From assembly GCA_027318525.1 (NCBI GenBank), contig DAHVPA010000098.1, positions 1-7,185 of the forward strand: 7,185 nt of DNA. The letters are read 5' to 3'. Each line of letters starts with the position of its first letter. Positions within the stretch are counted from its first letter, which is position 1. Positions 1 to 5,573 of the stretch are shown here, one piece after another. The notes under the pieces were generated by a model. The model was not told the origin of the DNA and made no database searches. It saw only the letters and a list, made by a program, of their open reading frames with translations. The stretch comes from Candidatus Cloacimonadota bacterium. GTDB lineage: Bacteria; Cloacimonadota; Cloacimonadia; Cloacimonadales; Cloacimonadaceae. A program made the translations under genes and the position numbers.

Positions 1-200
1 AAGAGCGGGGTGTCGATGAAGCTTGGCATCAGCGCGCGCACCTTGATGCCGTCGGCCGCCCATTCGCCGTCCAGGCTTTCGGTGAGCGCGCGCACGCCGA
101 ATTTGGTAACGGCGTAAATGCCGATCCCGGGCCCGCCATAAATCCCCGCCGCCGACGCGGTATTGAGCAGGCAGGATCCCGGCGTTGCCTTCAGATAGGG
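1..200 (-). pseudogene. Internal fragment of a short-chain dehydrogenase/reductase, foreign to the rest of the contig
   Basis: Read on the minus strand this stretch encodes the catalytic middle of a classical SDR. It has PYLKATPGS, then NTASAAG with the catalytic Ser (residue 87 of the chimeric frame), YAVTK with the catalytic Tyr (100) and Lys (104) at the normal 13-residue Ser-Tyr spacing, and RALMPSFIDTPL, the usual segment after the active site. Members of the family are NAD(P)-dependent oxidoreductases; the substrate cannot be read here. The Rossmann TGxxxGxG start and the C-terminus are absent. GC is 118 of 180 bases (66%) over 1-180 against 71 of 180 (39%) over 241-420, and third positions are mostly G or C. 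This suggests a high-GC source such as an alphaproteobacterium (inference). The identity as SDR is firm; its belonging to this genome is doubtful. Confidence 0.8.
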
Positions 201-413
201 ATAGCCAATAATCTTTTGCTTGCCATCCCAGACCCGCATGTCAGGACAGGAGCCCTCTGTCTTTTTTGGTAAAACAGTGACATGGATATGTTTAGTGCCA
301 TTTTCTTTGGCAGATTGTTCTATCAGAGATTTGAGGAGCGGATAAAAGCTTTCTTCCCGGTTATCCTGCCAGGAGTGCTGCTTAAACAGTTCTTGCATAT
401 ACTTTTTAATCAT
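1..413 (-). CDS. Chimeric open frame: R-M enzyme N-terminus joined to SDR fragment (runs off window)
   Basis: The frame opens at ATG 413 with a stop two codons upstream, and stays open for 137 codons to the window edge. Residues 1-71 resemble the N-terminus of large N6-adenine methyltransferase / type IIG-like restriction enzymes. The support is an acidic-aromatic helix (REESFYPLLKSLIE), HVTVLPKKTEG, then PDMRVWDGKQKIIGY. In that family the Pro-Asp (P57, D58) begins a PD-(D/E)xK nuclease motif that should continue GYIEAK. Here GY is followed instead by PYLKATPGS, which belongs to a different family (short-chain dehydrogenase). The nuclease E-x-K, the methyltransferase domain and the target-recognition domain are therefore all missing. 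There is no clear Shine-Dalgarno; M6 (ATG at 398) is an alternative start. I trust the restriction-modification identity moderately, from remembered family sequence only. The full chimeric protein is unlikely to exist in any cell. Confidence 0.55.
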   Translation of the reverse strand, partial: MIKKYMQELFKQHSWQDNREESFYPLLKSLIEQSAKENGTKHIHVTVLPKKTEGSCPDMRVWDGKQKIIGYPYLKATPGSCLLNTASAAGIYGGPGIGIYAVTKFGVRALTESLDGEWAADGIKVRALMPSFIDTPL

Positions 414-457
414 AAATCAAACATTTTACATATCTATCTGTTTGTCAAATAATATCG

Positions 458-500
458 GGCTTGGCAGGGTGATTTTAGGATAAGCAATTTTCGCCAAGCC
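458..500. repeat. Inverted repeat, 8-bp arms with 27-nt spacer
   Basis: GGCTTGGC at 458-465 is the exact reverse complement of GCCAAGCC at 493-500. It sits about 45-90 nt upstream of the minus-strand start at 413. It has no following T-run on either strand, so an operator or mRNA hairpin is more likely than a terminator. With arms this short, chance is not excluded. Confidence 0.4.
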
Positions 501-560
501 AAACTGTCCGATTCCCTAAACATCCCCCATTATCTCCATAAATCCACCATAATAAGTTCA

Positions 561-615
561 GTATATTTCCAGTATGTTTTCTGTATACTTGCTGTATACT
601 TTCTGTATGTTAGAA
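561..615. repeat. 11-bp tandem repeat array, consensus GTATACTTTCT
   Basis: Five head-to-tail units start at 561, 572, 583, 594 and 605: GTATATTTCCA, GTATGTTTTCT, GTATACTTGCT, GTATACTTTCT and GTATGTTAGAA. Each begins GTAT, and two contain the self-complementary hexamer GTATAC. The 11-bp period is close to one helical turn, so a protein bound to each unit would sit on the same face of the DNA. A second, degenerate set follows at 631-663. The function is unknown; candidates are an operator array, iteron-like sites or a simple variable-number repeat. Confidence 0.7.
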
Positions 616-623
616 TACAGAAA
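600..623. repeat. Perfect 9-bp palindrome with 6-nt loop
   Basis: TTTCTGTAT at 600-608 pairs exactly with ATACAGAAA at 615-623 around GTTAGA. The left arm is built from the end of repeat unit 4 and the start of unit 5, so the palindrome is embedded in the 11-bp array. The stem is AT-rich and has no adjacent T-run, which argues against an intrinsic terminator and fits a dimeric protein-binding site better. Confidence 0.5.
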
Positions 624-630
624 ACTTACT

Positions 631-663
631 GTAAATTAATTGTAAATACATTGAATATACATT
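631..663. repeat. Second, degenerate 11-bp repeat block
   Basis: Three AT-rich units at 631, 642 and 653 (GTAAATTAATT, GTAAATACATT, GAATATACATT) keep the 11-bp period but are offset by 4 nt from the phase of the upstream block. The imperfect palindromic segment 600-630 lies between the two blocks. It is probably a diverged continuation of the same array, or a local AT-rich region that only resembles it. Confidence 0.45.
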
Positions 664-680
664 GGATTGATTAAGACTCG

Positions 681-770
681 AAAAATGTGGAAAAGAGCAA
701 AAAACAGGATGGGGGAAAGTGCTTATAGAGACAAGAAATCAGGCGGGGAAAGGATTCAGAGGTTGATTTA
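681..770 (-). terminator. Possible Rho-type termination region after the helicase (C-rich, G-poor transcript)
   Basis: Immediately after the helicase stop, the minus-strand transcript would contain 29 C but only 7 G in 90 nt, and 68 of 90 bases would be pyrimidines. No GC-rich hairpin followed by a T-run is visible here. C-rich, G-poor, unstructured RNA is what Rho loads on, so Rho-dependent termination is a reasonable inference. The composition could also be incidental. Confidence 0.25.
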
Positions 771-3314
771 TCAGTTTGGAGGGAAATCGATGATTCTGGC
801 GGAGGGCGTAGCCGACAACAGCAGTTCGGAGAGGATGGCAAGAGCATGCTGCTTGGCACCCAGACCGTTTTCGGCGACAGGTCCTGTGCAGGCTGGGCAG
901 CCATCCTGGCAAGGGCAGTTCCTGACTTGCTCCAACGCTGCCTGCATCAGGGTGGAGCTGATTTCAAAAAGCTTTTTGCTGAGCCCGATGCCGCCGGCGA
1001 TGTCGTCGTAAATAATCACGGCGGGATTGCCATCTGCCAGAGGAGAATCGTCTTCACTATGGACTCCGAGGTCTTCTCTGTCACACATCAGGAAGAAGGG
1101 CGCCAGATTGACCAATATGTAAGAGACAGCCGCCAAGCCGCTTTGGATGCGGACCTGCTGTTCTGCAAGGCGGTGACAGCGGGGACAAAGTGTGACCAGA
1201 TTGTCCGGATGGTTGGCTTGCTCAGCCTGGTCAAACTTGCGGAAGGGCACTATGTGATGCACGTCAAAGGGATTTTCGCTTTCCGCCATGCCACAATGCC
1301 TGCAACGGAACTTGTCGCGGGCACGAATCGCAGCTTTGAGCGTGTTCCAGCCTCTGCCGTAATCATTGCTCTGGTTGCGCCACAAGCCCATCTCCTTGAC
1401 CTTTTTGACAACTTCGGGACTGATGCCGAGCCACCAGGCTTCGGTATTCATCTGCGTGGGTGGAAGGTCGAGATCGCCATAGCCTATAACTTCCTGAGTA
1501 AACCAGCGCAGTTTTTTAAAGCCTGTAATCTGGGTGGTGACTTCCACCTTGCCGAAATATTTGGTGCCGCCGCTGATGGATTCGCGCTGCAGGAGGTCAA
1601 GCAATTCAATCTCGGTTTCACGGCTGGCTTGGGTGTAATAATTGGTGCGGATAGGCTCGACCTCTATCTTTTTGTCCTTGGGTGAGAAGCTGGTGACCAG
1701 CCAGGTATCGCCATTCTGTAGATAAATCGCATCAGGATGAGCCATCCAGTGAGCGCTGGGCTCATCCACCACGCCAATCAGTTCATTGCCGCAACTGATG
1801 AGAAATTGACCCGGAGCATTGCGCAAAGAGACTTCTCCGGCGGGATAGGATTCGAGGATGCCGGTGTAACGATTGCCGATATGGCGGATTTTGCCCTCCT
1901 GCACAAGGAAATGGAGATAAGGTTTGATTTGCTGGGAGGTCAGGCTGCCAAAGCCTTCGGAGTCCGTCATCGCCATTTCAAACACGGCGCAAAGCAGGTG
2001 GGCTTTGAGGATTTCAGCGTTGTCGGGGTCAATCAAAGCTTGTTCAGGCGAGCTTTTCCACAAATAATCCGGGTGCTGGCAGATATACTGGTCCAGAGCT
2101 GTGGAAGCCGCAACCAGTGCTGCAAAGGAAGAATTGCCCTGGCGTCCTGCTCTGCCTGCCTGCTGACGGGTTCCGCAAATACTTCCGGGATAGCCGTTTA
2201 AGAAGACGGCATCGAGTCCGCCGATGTCGATACCCAGTTCCAGGGCATTGGTGGTGATGACGAGGTCCAGTTCCCTTTCCCGCAGTTGTCTTTCAATGGC
2301 ACGTCTTTGTTCGGGCAGGTAACCGCTGCGATAGCTTTTGATTTTGGCAGGATTTTCGGTCTTGTCCAGCAGATAGATATAGAGCATTTCGGCACTGCGT
2401 CTGGAAATCGTGAAAAGCAGAGCCTGGGCTTTGGTCTGTAAAAACTTACCCGCCAGGGAGATGACTTCGATCACAGAGCTTTTACGGATGCCGAGTTCCT
2501 GATTGACCATGGGGGGATTGATGATGTGAAAATATCTTTTGCCATGGGGGGAAGCATCCCTGTCGACGAGCCTGATTTTGTCCTCAAGCAGCTTTTCCAC
2601 AAATTCCTGGGCATTGGACAGGGTTGCAGAAGTGAAGATAAATTGCGGCTGTGAGCCATAAAAGGCGGCAATGCGTTTCAGACGGCGGATGACATTTGCC
2701 AGGTGTGAACCGAAAATTCCGCGATAGATGTGGACTTCATCAATGATAACATACTTGAGGTTGGCAAAAAGTCCTGTCCACATGGTGTGATGAGGCAGAA
2801 TACCCAGATGCAGCATATCGGGATTGGAAAAGATGAGGTTTGCCTGCTTGCGGATAAGCTGACGGGCTGCAGCAGGAGTATCGCCGTCATAAATGGCTGC
2901 CTGAAAGGCTTTCCTGCGCTTTAATGCATTATCCAGCAGAGTCAGGAAATGTGCCATCTTCTGATGCTGGTCCTGGGCAAGGGCTTTGGTCGGGTAAAGC
3001 AGTAATGCGCGGGCTTCTGGATTGACGCACAAAGTCTGCATAATGGGAATCTGGTAAATCAGGCTCTTGCCGCTGGCAACTCCGGTGCTGACGACGATGT
3101 TTTGTCCTCTTAGCACATCAGCAATGGAATCAGCCTGATGCTGATACAAGCCGGTAATGCCAAGCTGCTTCACAACCTCTGCAACAGCAGGATGAAGGTG
3201 TTCCGGAAAAGGGCTCCAGGTCGCTTCCTGCTCCGGAATTATCTGTTCAGACACAAGGCTGTCGGTATAAGCCTTGGTGGTTTTGAGCATATAGACAAAA
3301 TCGTCAATCTGCAT
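771..3314 (-). CDS. MrfA/YprA-type DEAD/DEAH-box helicase with internal HNH nuclease domain and C-terminal four-cysteine (DUF1998/MZB-type) domain
   Basis: A cytoplasmic ATP-dependent superfamily 2 helicase of the Bacillus MrfA (YprA) kind, a family linked to mitomycin/crosslink repair. All helicase motifs are visible: YQHQADSI (57-64), Walker A TGVASGKS (77-84), YPTKALAQDQ (107-116), DEVH (192-195), TSATL (228-232), TTNALELGIDIGGLD (354-368) and QQAGRAGRQG (384-393). A DLDLPP...WWLG linker at about 610-630 precedes an HNH domain at about 662-718. The HNH domain has zinc cysteines C671, C674, C710 and C713, and H687, N705 and H714, so it looks catalytically intact. The C-terminus keeps the C-x-C-x3-C-x2-C cluster (C800, C802, C806, C809) that binds zinc in MrfA. 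At 847 residues it is about 100 longer than MrfA (about 750), largely because of the HNH insertion. It starts 6 nt after the upstream gene's stop with no Shine-Dalgarno, suggesting translational coupling. Family is certain; the role of the HNH is inferred. Confidence 0.93.
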   Translation of the reverse strand: MQIDDFVYMLKTTKAYTDSLVSEQIIPEQEATWSPFPEHLHPAVAEVVKQLGITGLYQHQADSIADVLRGQNIVVSTGVASGKSLIYQIPIMQTLCVNPEARALLLYPTKALAQDQHQKMAHFLTLLDNALKRRKAFQAAIYDGDTPAAARQLIRKQANLIFSNPDMLHLGILPHHTMWTGLFANLKYVIIDEVHIYRGIFGSHLANVIRRLKRIAAFYGSQPQFIFTSATLSNAQEFVEKLLEDKIRLVDRDASPHGKRYFHIINPPMVNQELGIRKSSVIEVISLAGKFLQTKAQALLFTISRRSAEMLYIYLLDKTENPAKIKSYRSGYLPEQRRAIERQLRERELDLVITTNALELGIDIGGLDAVFLNGYPGSICGTRQQAGRAGRQGNSSFAALVAASTALDQYICQHPDYLWKSSPEQALIDPDNAEILKAHLLCAVFEMAMTDSEGFGSLTSQQIKPYLHFLVQEGKIRHIGNRYTGILESYPAGEVSLRNAPGQFLISCGNELIGVVDEPSAHWMAHPDAIYLQNGDTWLVTSFSPKDKKIEVEPIRTNYYTQASRETEIELLDLLQRESISGGTKYFGKVEVTTQITGFKKLRWFTQEVIGYGDLDLPPTQMNTEAWWLGISPEVVKKVKEMGLWRNQSNDYGRGWNTLKAAIRARDKFRCRHCGMAESENPFDVHHIVPFRKFDQAEQANHPDNLVTLCPRCHRLAEQQVRIQSGLAAVSYILVNLAPFFLMCDREDLGVHSEDDSPLADGNPAVIIYDDIAGGIGLSKKLFEISSTLMQAALEQVRNCPCQDGCPACTGPVAENGLGAKQHALAILSELLLSATPSARIIDFPPN

Positions 3315-3320
3315 TCAGGC
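3315..3320 (-). promoter_or_regulatory. 6-nt intercistronic gap without Shine-Dalgarno (probable translational coupling)
   Basis: The surface-protein stop TGA (3323-3321) and the helicase ATG (3314-3312) are separated only by GCCTGA. No purine-rich ribosome-binding site lies within the preceding 20 nt. Ribosomes finishing the upstream gene probably re-initiate here, tying helicase translation to that of the surface protein. Confidence 0.5.
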
Positions 3321-5306
3321 TCAGTATATGAGGAGTTTATGGGTGCTGGTGCGGTTGGGGAAAGAAGTGCGGATTAGATAGACTCCCGGTTTCAATCCGG
3401 GTGAGTTGGCTTTGCTCCATTCATAGCCTGTAATCTGCTCTTCCCGCAGCAGACGCTGTCCCTTGAGATTATAGATGGAAAGGTCAAAAGGCTGATTAGC
3501 CTTGGAAACAATGTTAAATTCGTCCCGGGCGGGATTGGGACAGATCACGACATCGGGAACTACAGAAGCGTGCTCCTCCGGCAGAGCATTGTTGTTGAGC
3601 AGGGCGATGTCATCCAGACATAGGGCAAAAGCATCCCAACTGATGCAGTTCCAGGCGAAATAAACATGTTGTCCGGAATACGATGTCAGGTCAAAGGTGT
3701 AATGTGTCCAGGCATCGGGAACAGCCAGCCAGGGTTCGGAACTGAGTGCATTAAATGAGGTGATGGCACTGTCTGTAACAGAAATCAGGAAGCGCAGTCT
3801 TTCCAATCCGTAATCGGAGGTATAAGAACGCGCCCAGAAGCTCAGTTCTGCTCCAGTTCCTATCAGAAGACGCGGTGAAATCAACCAGTCATTGTTGGGT
3901 GGAGTCATCCCGCTGATGCTGAGCAGCATTTTCTGACCATTGTGGGGCAGCACTTCCGTCAGGGGCGGATTGGTTTGCGAGGGATTGAAGACTATCCAGC
4001 TCAGGTGATTACCTTCCTGAGGAAAGTCTGTCTGACTCCAGCCCCAGGTATAGGAATTATCCAAATCCTGCAAAATCCATCCATCCAATGTGGTGGCAAA
4101 ATCAGGCGCGGAGTCAAAATCCATCTGCCAGATATTGCCGGGACCGGGAATCGTGACTGTAACCTGATTGGAAGGAGGAGAAAGCTGGTTGAGATAATTC
4201 ACGGCGCGAACCAGATATACATAGGTCATGCCGGCTGTCAGAGCTGTGTCGGTGAATTGTGTGGTCTGACTGTTGGCAATGTTCTGCAGATTGCGGTAGA
4301 TATTATAGCTGACAATGCTCCCCTGCAAGGGTGTCTGCCAGCTTAAATGGACAGCATTGCCGCTGAATTCTGCCTGCAGATTAAGAGGAGGGGATATGGT
4401 CTCCCCGGCAGTAGTAAAAGTCCAGACTGTGCCGTCGTAAGTATTCCCTTCATGGTGAGCTACTACTTTCCAAATGTAAACAGTCAGCAGGGATAAGCTC
4501 TGGGCAGGGGAAAAAGTCCTGCTGGTAAGGTTTTGAGCTGCAAGCTGCAAGGGTTGGTTTGCCTCTGCGAAATATACATCCCAGCTATCAGCATCACTTT
4601 GCCAGGTCAAAAGAGGAGTAAGCCCAACTCCGGTTGCGTTATGTGCCGGGATGGGAGTATGGGGAGCATATAATACAGGTTGAATCTCCAGACGAAGGTT
4701 TGGTCTTACAGAGAGCGGATTGCCGGGATAACCTGAAGGAGGTGAAGCCGGGTTTGGATTAACCGTTTGAGAATGGATTTCCAGAGACCTGGGCAGAGCA
4801 TCTGCTGCACATAGAAAGTCATCGCCCATCGAGCTTCCTCCCGGTTGATTTTCATCCACTGCTATTATCAGATTTCCATTTCCTGTATAAAAATACACAG
4901 AATTGAATGGAATGGTCAACCAGCCTTCTCCGGGTAAAGATGAGGAAAACCACTCAGATTGCAAGGATCCTTGAAACACCAGCAACAGGCTGTCCACGGG
5001 AATCCAATCATCTATGGCGCCAAAACTTTGCCGGGATGAAGTTCCCAAGTAGATACTGAACTGATTGGTGGCAGATAAAAAGGTGGTGCCAGCAATCCTG
5101 TATTGGAAGCCAAGCGAGGTTATATTGCCGCTAAAACCAATCTCAGCCGATGTATAGATACTTTGGGAATAGGAATAATTAAGCAGCGGCTCCACCGGCA
5201 GACACTGATTGATCAGAGTGCCATTGCCGATTTGAACTGTAGTGCCTGAAGCAACCTGGGCACAAAACAACAACCCAAAAAGCCAGCTATAAAATCTATA
5301 CATCAT
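3321..5306 (-). CDS. Secreted T9SS type A surface protein with FN3 and choice-of-anchor J domains
   Basis: A 661-residue exported, probably cell-surface, protein. Residues 1-21 are a signal peptide (short N-terminus, WLFGLLFCAQVASG) with cleavage near VASG. Residues 22-210 form a beta-rich domain of the kind that opens many Cloacimonadota surface proteins (IGNG start, SQSIYTSAEI, LVFQGSL). Residues 213-300 are an Ig/FN3-like module (PLLTWQSDADSWDVYF). Residues 305-387 are a fibronectin type III domain (PPLNLQAE, LSWQTP, YNIYRN, YLVRAVN). Residues 391-571 match choice-of-anchor J / cleaved-adhesin domains (MDFDSAPDF, NDWLISPRL, LSFWARSY, CLDDIALL). Residues 584-661 are a type A T9SS sorting domain (PNPARDEFNI, IYNLKGQRLL, GLKPGVYLIR, terminal KLLIY). 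I see no catalytic domain, so adhesion or carbohydrate/protein binding is the likely role. The start may be ATG 5306 or ATG 5303; the Shine-Dalgarno spacing favours 5303. It probably forms an operon with the downstream helicase. Confidence 0.88.
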   Translation of the reverse strand: MMYRFYSWLFGLLFCAQVASGTTVQIGNGTLINQCLPVEPLLNYSYSQSIYTSAEIGFSGNITSLGFQYRIAGTTFLSATNQFSIYLGTSSRQSFGAIDDWIPVDSLLLVFQGSLQSEWFSSSLPGEGWLTIPFNSVYFYTGNGNLIIAVDENQPGGSSMGDDFLCAADALPRSLEIHSQTVNPNPASPPSGYPGNPLSVRPNLRLEIQPVLYAPHTPIPAHNATGVGLTPLLTWQSDADSWDVYFAEANQPLQLAAQNLTSRTFSPAQSLSLLTVYIWKVVAHHEGNTYDGTVWTFTTAGETISPPLNLQAEFSGNAVHLSWQTPLQGSIVSYNIYRNLQNIANSQTTQFTDTALTAGMTYVYLVRAVNYLNQLSPPSNQVTVTIPGPGNIWQMDFDSAPDFATTLDGWILQDLDNSYTWGWSQTDFPQEGNHLSWIVFNPSQTNPPLTEVLPHNGQKMLLSISGMTPPNNDWLISPRLLIGTGAELSFWARSYTSDYGLERLRFLISVTDSAITSFNALSSEPWLAVPDAWTHYTFDLTSYSGQHVYFAWNCISWDAFALCLDDIALLNNNALPEEHASVVPDVVICPNPARDEFNIVSKANQPFDLSIYNLKGQRLLREEQITGYEWSKANSPGLKPGVYLIRTSFPNRTSTHKLLIY

Positions 5307-5309
5307 TTT

Positions 5310-5314
5310 CCCCT
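5310..5314 (-). promoter_or_regulatory. Ribosome-binding site of the minus-strand surface protein
   Basis: On the minus strand AGGGG lies 3 nt before ATG 5306 and 6 nt before the adjacent ATG 5303. The latter spacing is normal and the former is short, so translation probably begins at the second Met. The protein would lose only one residue from its signal peptide. Confidence 0.5.
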
Positions 5315-5420
5315 GGGATGAGTATTAATCAAAGATAATATTTACAAAGCAAAAAAGCTTGGCAGGTAATGTCAAGGTAATTGTTAATATGCTTTTGTTT
5401 AATGATTTAAGAAAAAAGCC

Positions 5421-5449
5421 TTGACTGAAAGTTGGCTTTGAAATATGAG
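5421..5449 (+). promoter_or_regulatory. Candidate sigma70-type promoter for the plus-strand secreted protein
   Basis: TTGACT (5421-5426, five of six consensus bases) and TATGAG (5444-5449, four of six) are separated by 17 bp. Transcription would start about 117-120 nt upstream of the ATG at 5574, leaving a long leader. In an AT-rich region such a match is only suggestive. TATACT at 5474-5479 is an alternative -10 without a -35. Confidence 0.3.
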
Positions 5450-5562
5450 AGAATTAAACTATAGAAGTGTCGTTATACTTATGGCTTAGTTTATTTTAAA
5501 GCAGGATATACATTAGCCTGCTGATTGACTTATAAAGAATTTAACAATAACAAAATAACAAA

Positions 5563-5569
5563 AGGGGTG
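5563..5569 (+). promoter_or_regulatory. Strong ribosome-binding site for the gene at 5574
   Basis: AGGGGTG ends 4 nt before ATG 5574 and is closely complementary to the 16S 3' end. It fixes the start, which is supported independently by the signal peptide beginning MKKTALFF. Confidence 0.75.
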
Positions 5570-5573
5570 AAAC

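Larger units (their letters stand above)
414..770. other. Non-coding interval between helicase stop and the R-M-like start
   Basis: This 357-nt gap lies downstream of the helicase stop and upstream of the minus-strand start at 413. I see no convincing gene in it on either strand. It holds an inverted repeat (458-500), an 11-bp periodic repeat array (561-663), a palindrome (600-623) and a purine-rich plus strand next to the helicase stop (681-770). A perfect TTGACA lies on the minus strand at 448-443 and a TATTAT at 454-449, but neither has a partner element at normal spacing. A promoter for the 413 gene is likely somewhere here but cannot be placed. Confidence 0.7.
5307..5573. promoter_or_regulatory. 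Divergent promoter region of two secreted-protein genes
   Basis: This 267-nt AT-rich interval separates divergently transcribed genes and must hold promoters for both. On the minus strand a perfect TTGACA lies at 5375-5370 and TATTAT at 5340-5335, but their 29-nt separation is too long for one sigma70 promoter. TATCTTTG at 5337-5330 fits the Bacteroidota -7 pattern TAnnTTTG, without a clear -33 partner. AAAGCC at 5415-5420 and GGCTTT at 5434-5439 form a small inverted repeat around the plus-strand -35 candidate and could be an operator. No RNA gene or small ORF is evident. Confidence 0.5.

Noticed and set aside
423..448. Promoter with TTGACA (448-443) and TAAAAT (428-423) for the gene at 413
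   Set aside because: The spacer is only 14 bp and the -10 would sit 9 nt from the ATG; kept only as a mention.
561..663. CRISPR array
   Set aside because: Units are 11 bp, directly adjacent and have no unique spacers.
667..1011. 114-codon plus-strand frame starting in the intergenic region at a TTG
   Set aside because: Most of it is antisense to the helicase C-terminus, its start is weak and its N-terminal part is low-complexity basic sequence from the purine-rich strand.
846..1685. 279-codon open frame on the plus strand inside the helicase gene
   Set aside because: It is antisense to well-conserved helicase C-terminal and HNH motifs, shows no recognisable domain, and has no ribosome-binding site; it is a shadow frame.
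3942..4346. 134-codon plus-strand frame opposite the surface protein
   Set aside because: Antisense to the FN3/anchor-J coding region, with no domain or ribosome-binding site.
5288..5306. Lipoprotein signal peptide because of Cys in the surface protein's leader
   Set aside because: LLFC at residues 12-15 does not fit a lipobox (Phe at -1), and a standard VASG cleavage site follows.
5410..5440. Intrinsic terminator on the minus strand (AAAGCC...GGCTTTTTTC)
   Set aside because: The stem is only 6 bp with a 13-nt loop and lies upstream of the minus-strand gene in a divergent region, where no transcript needs to end.
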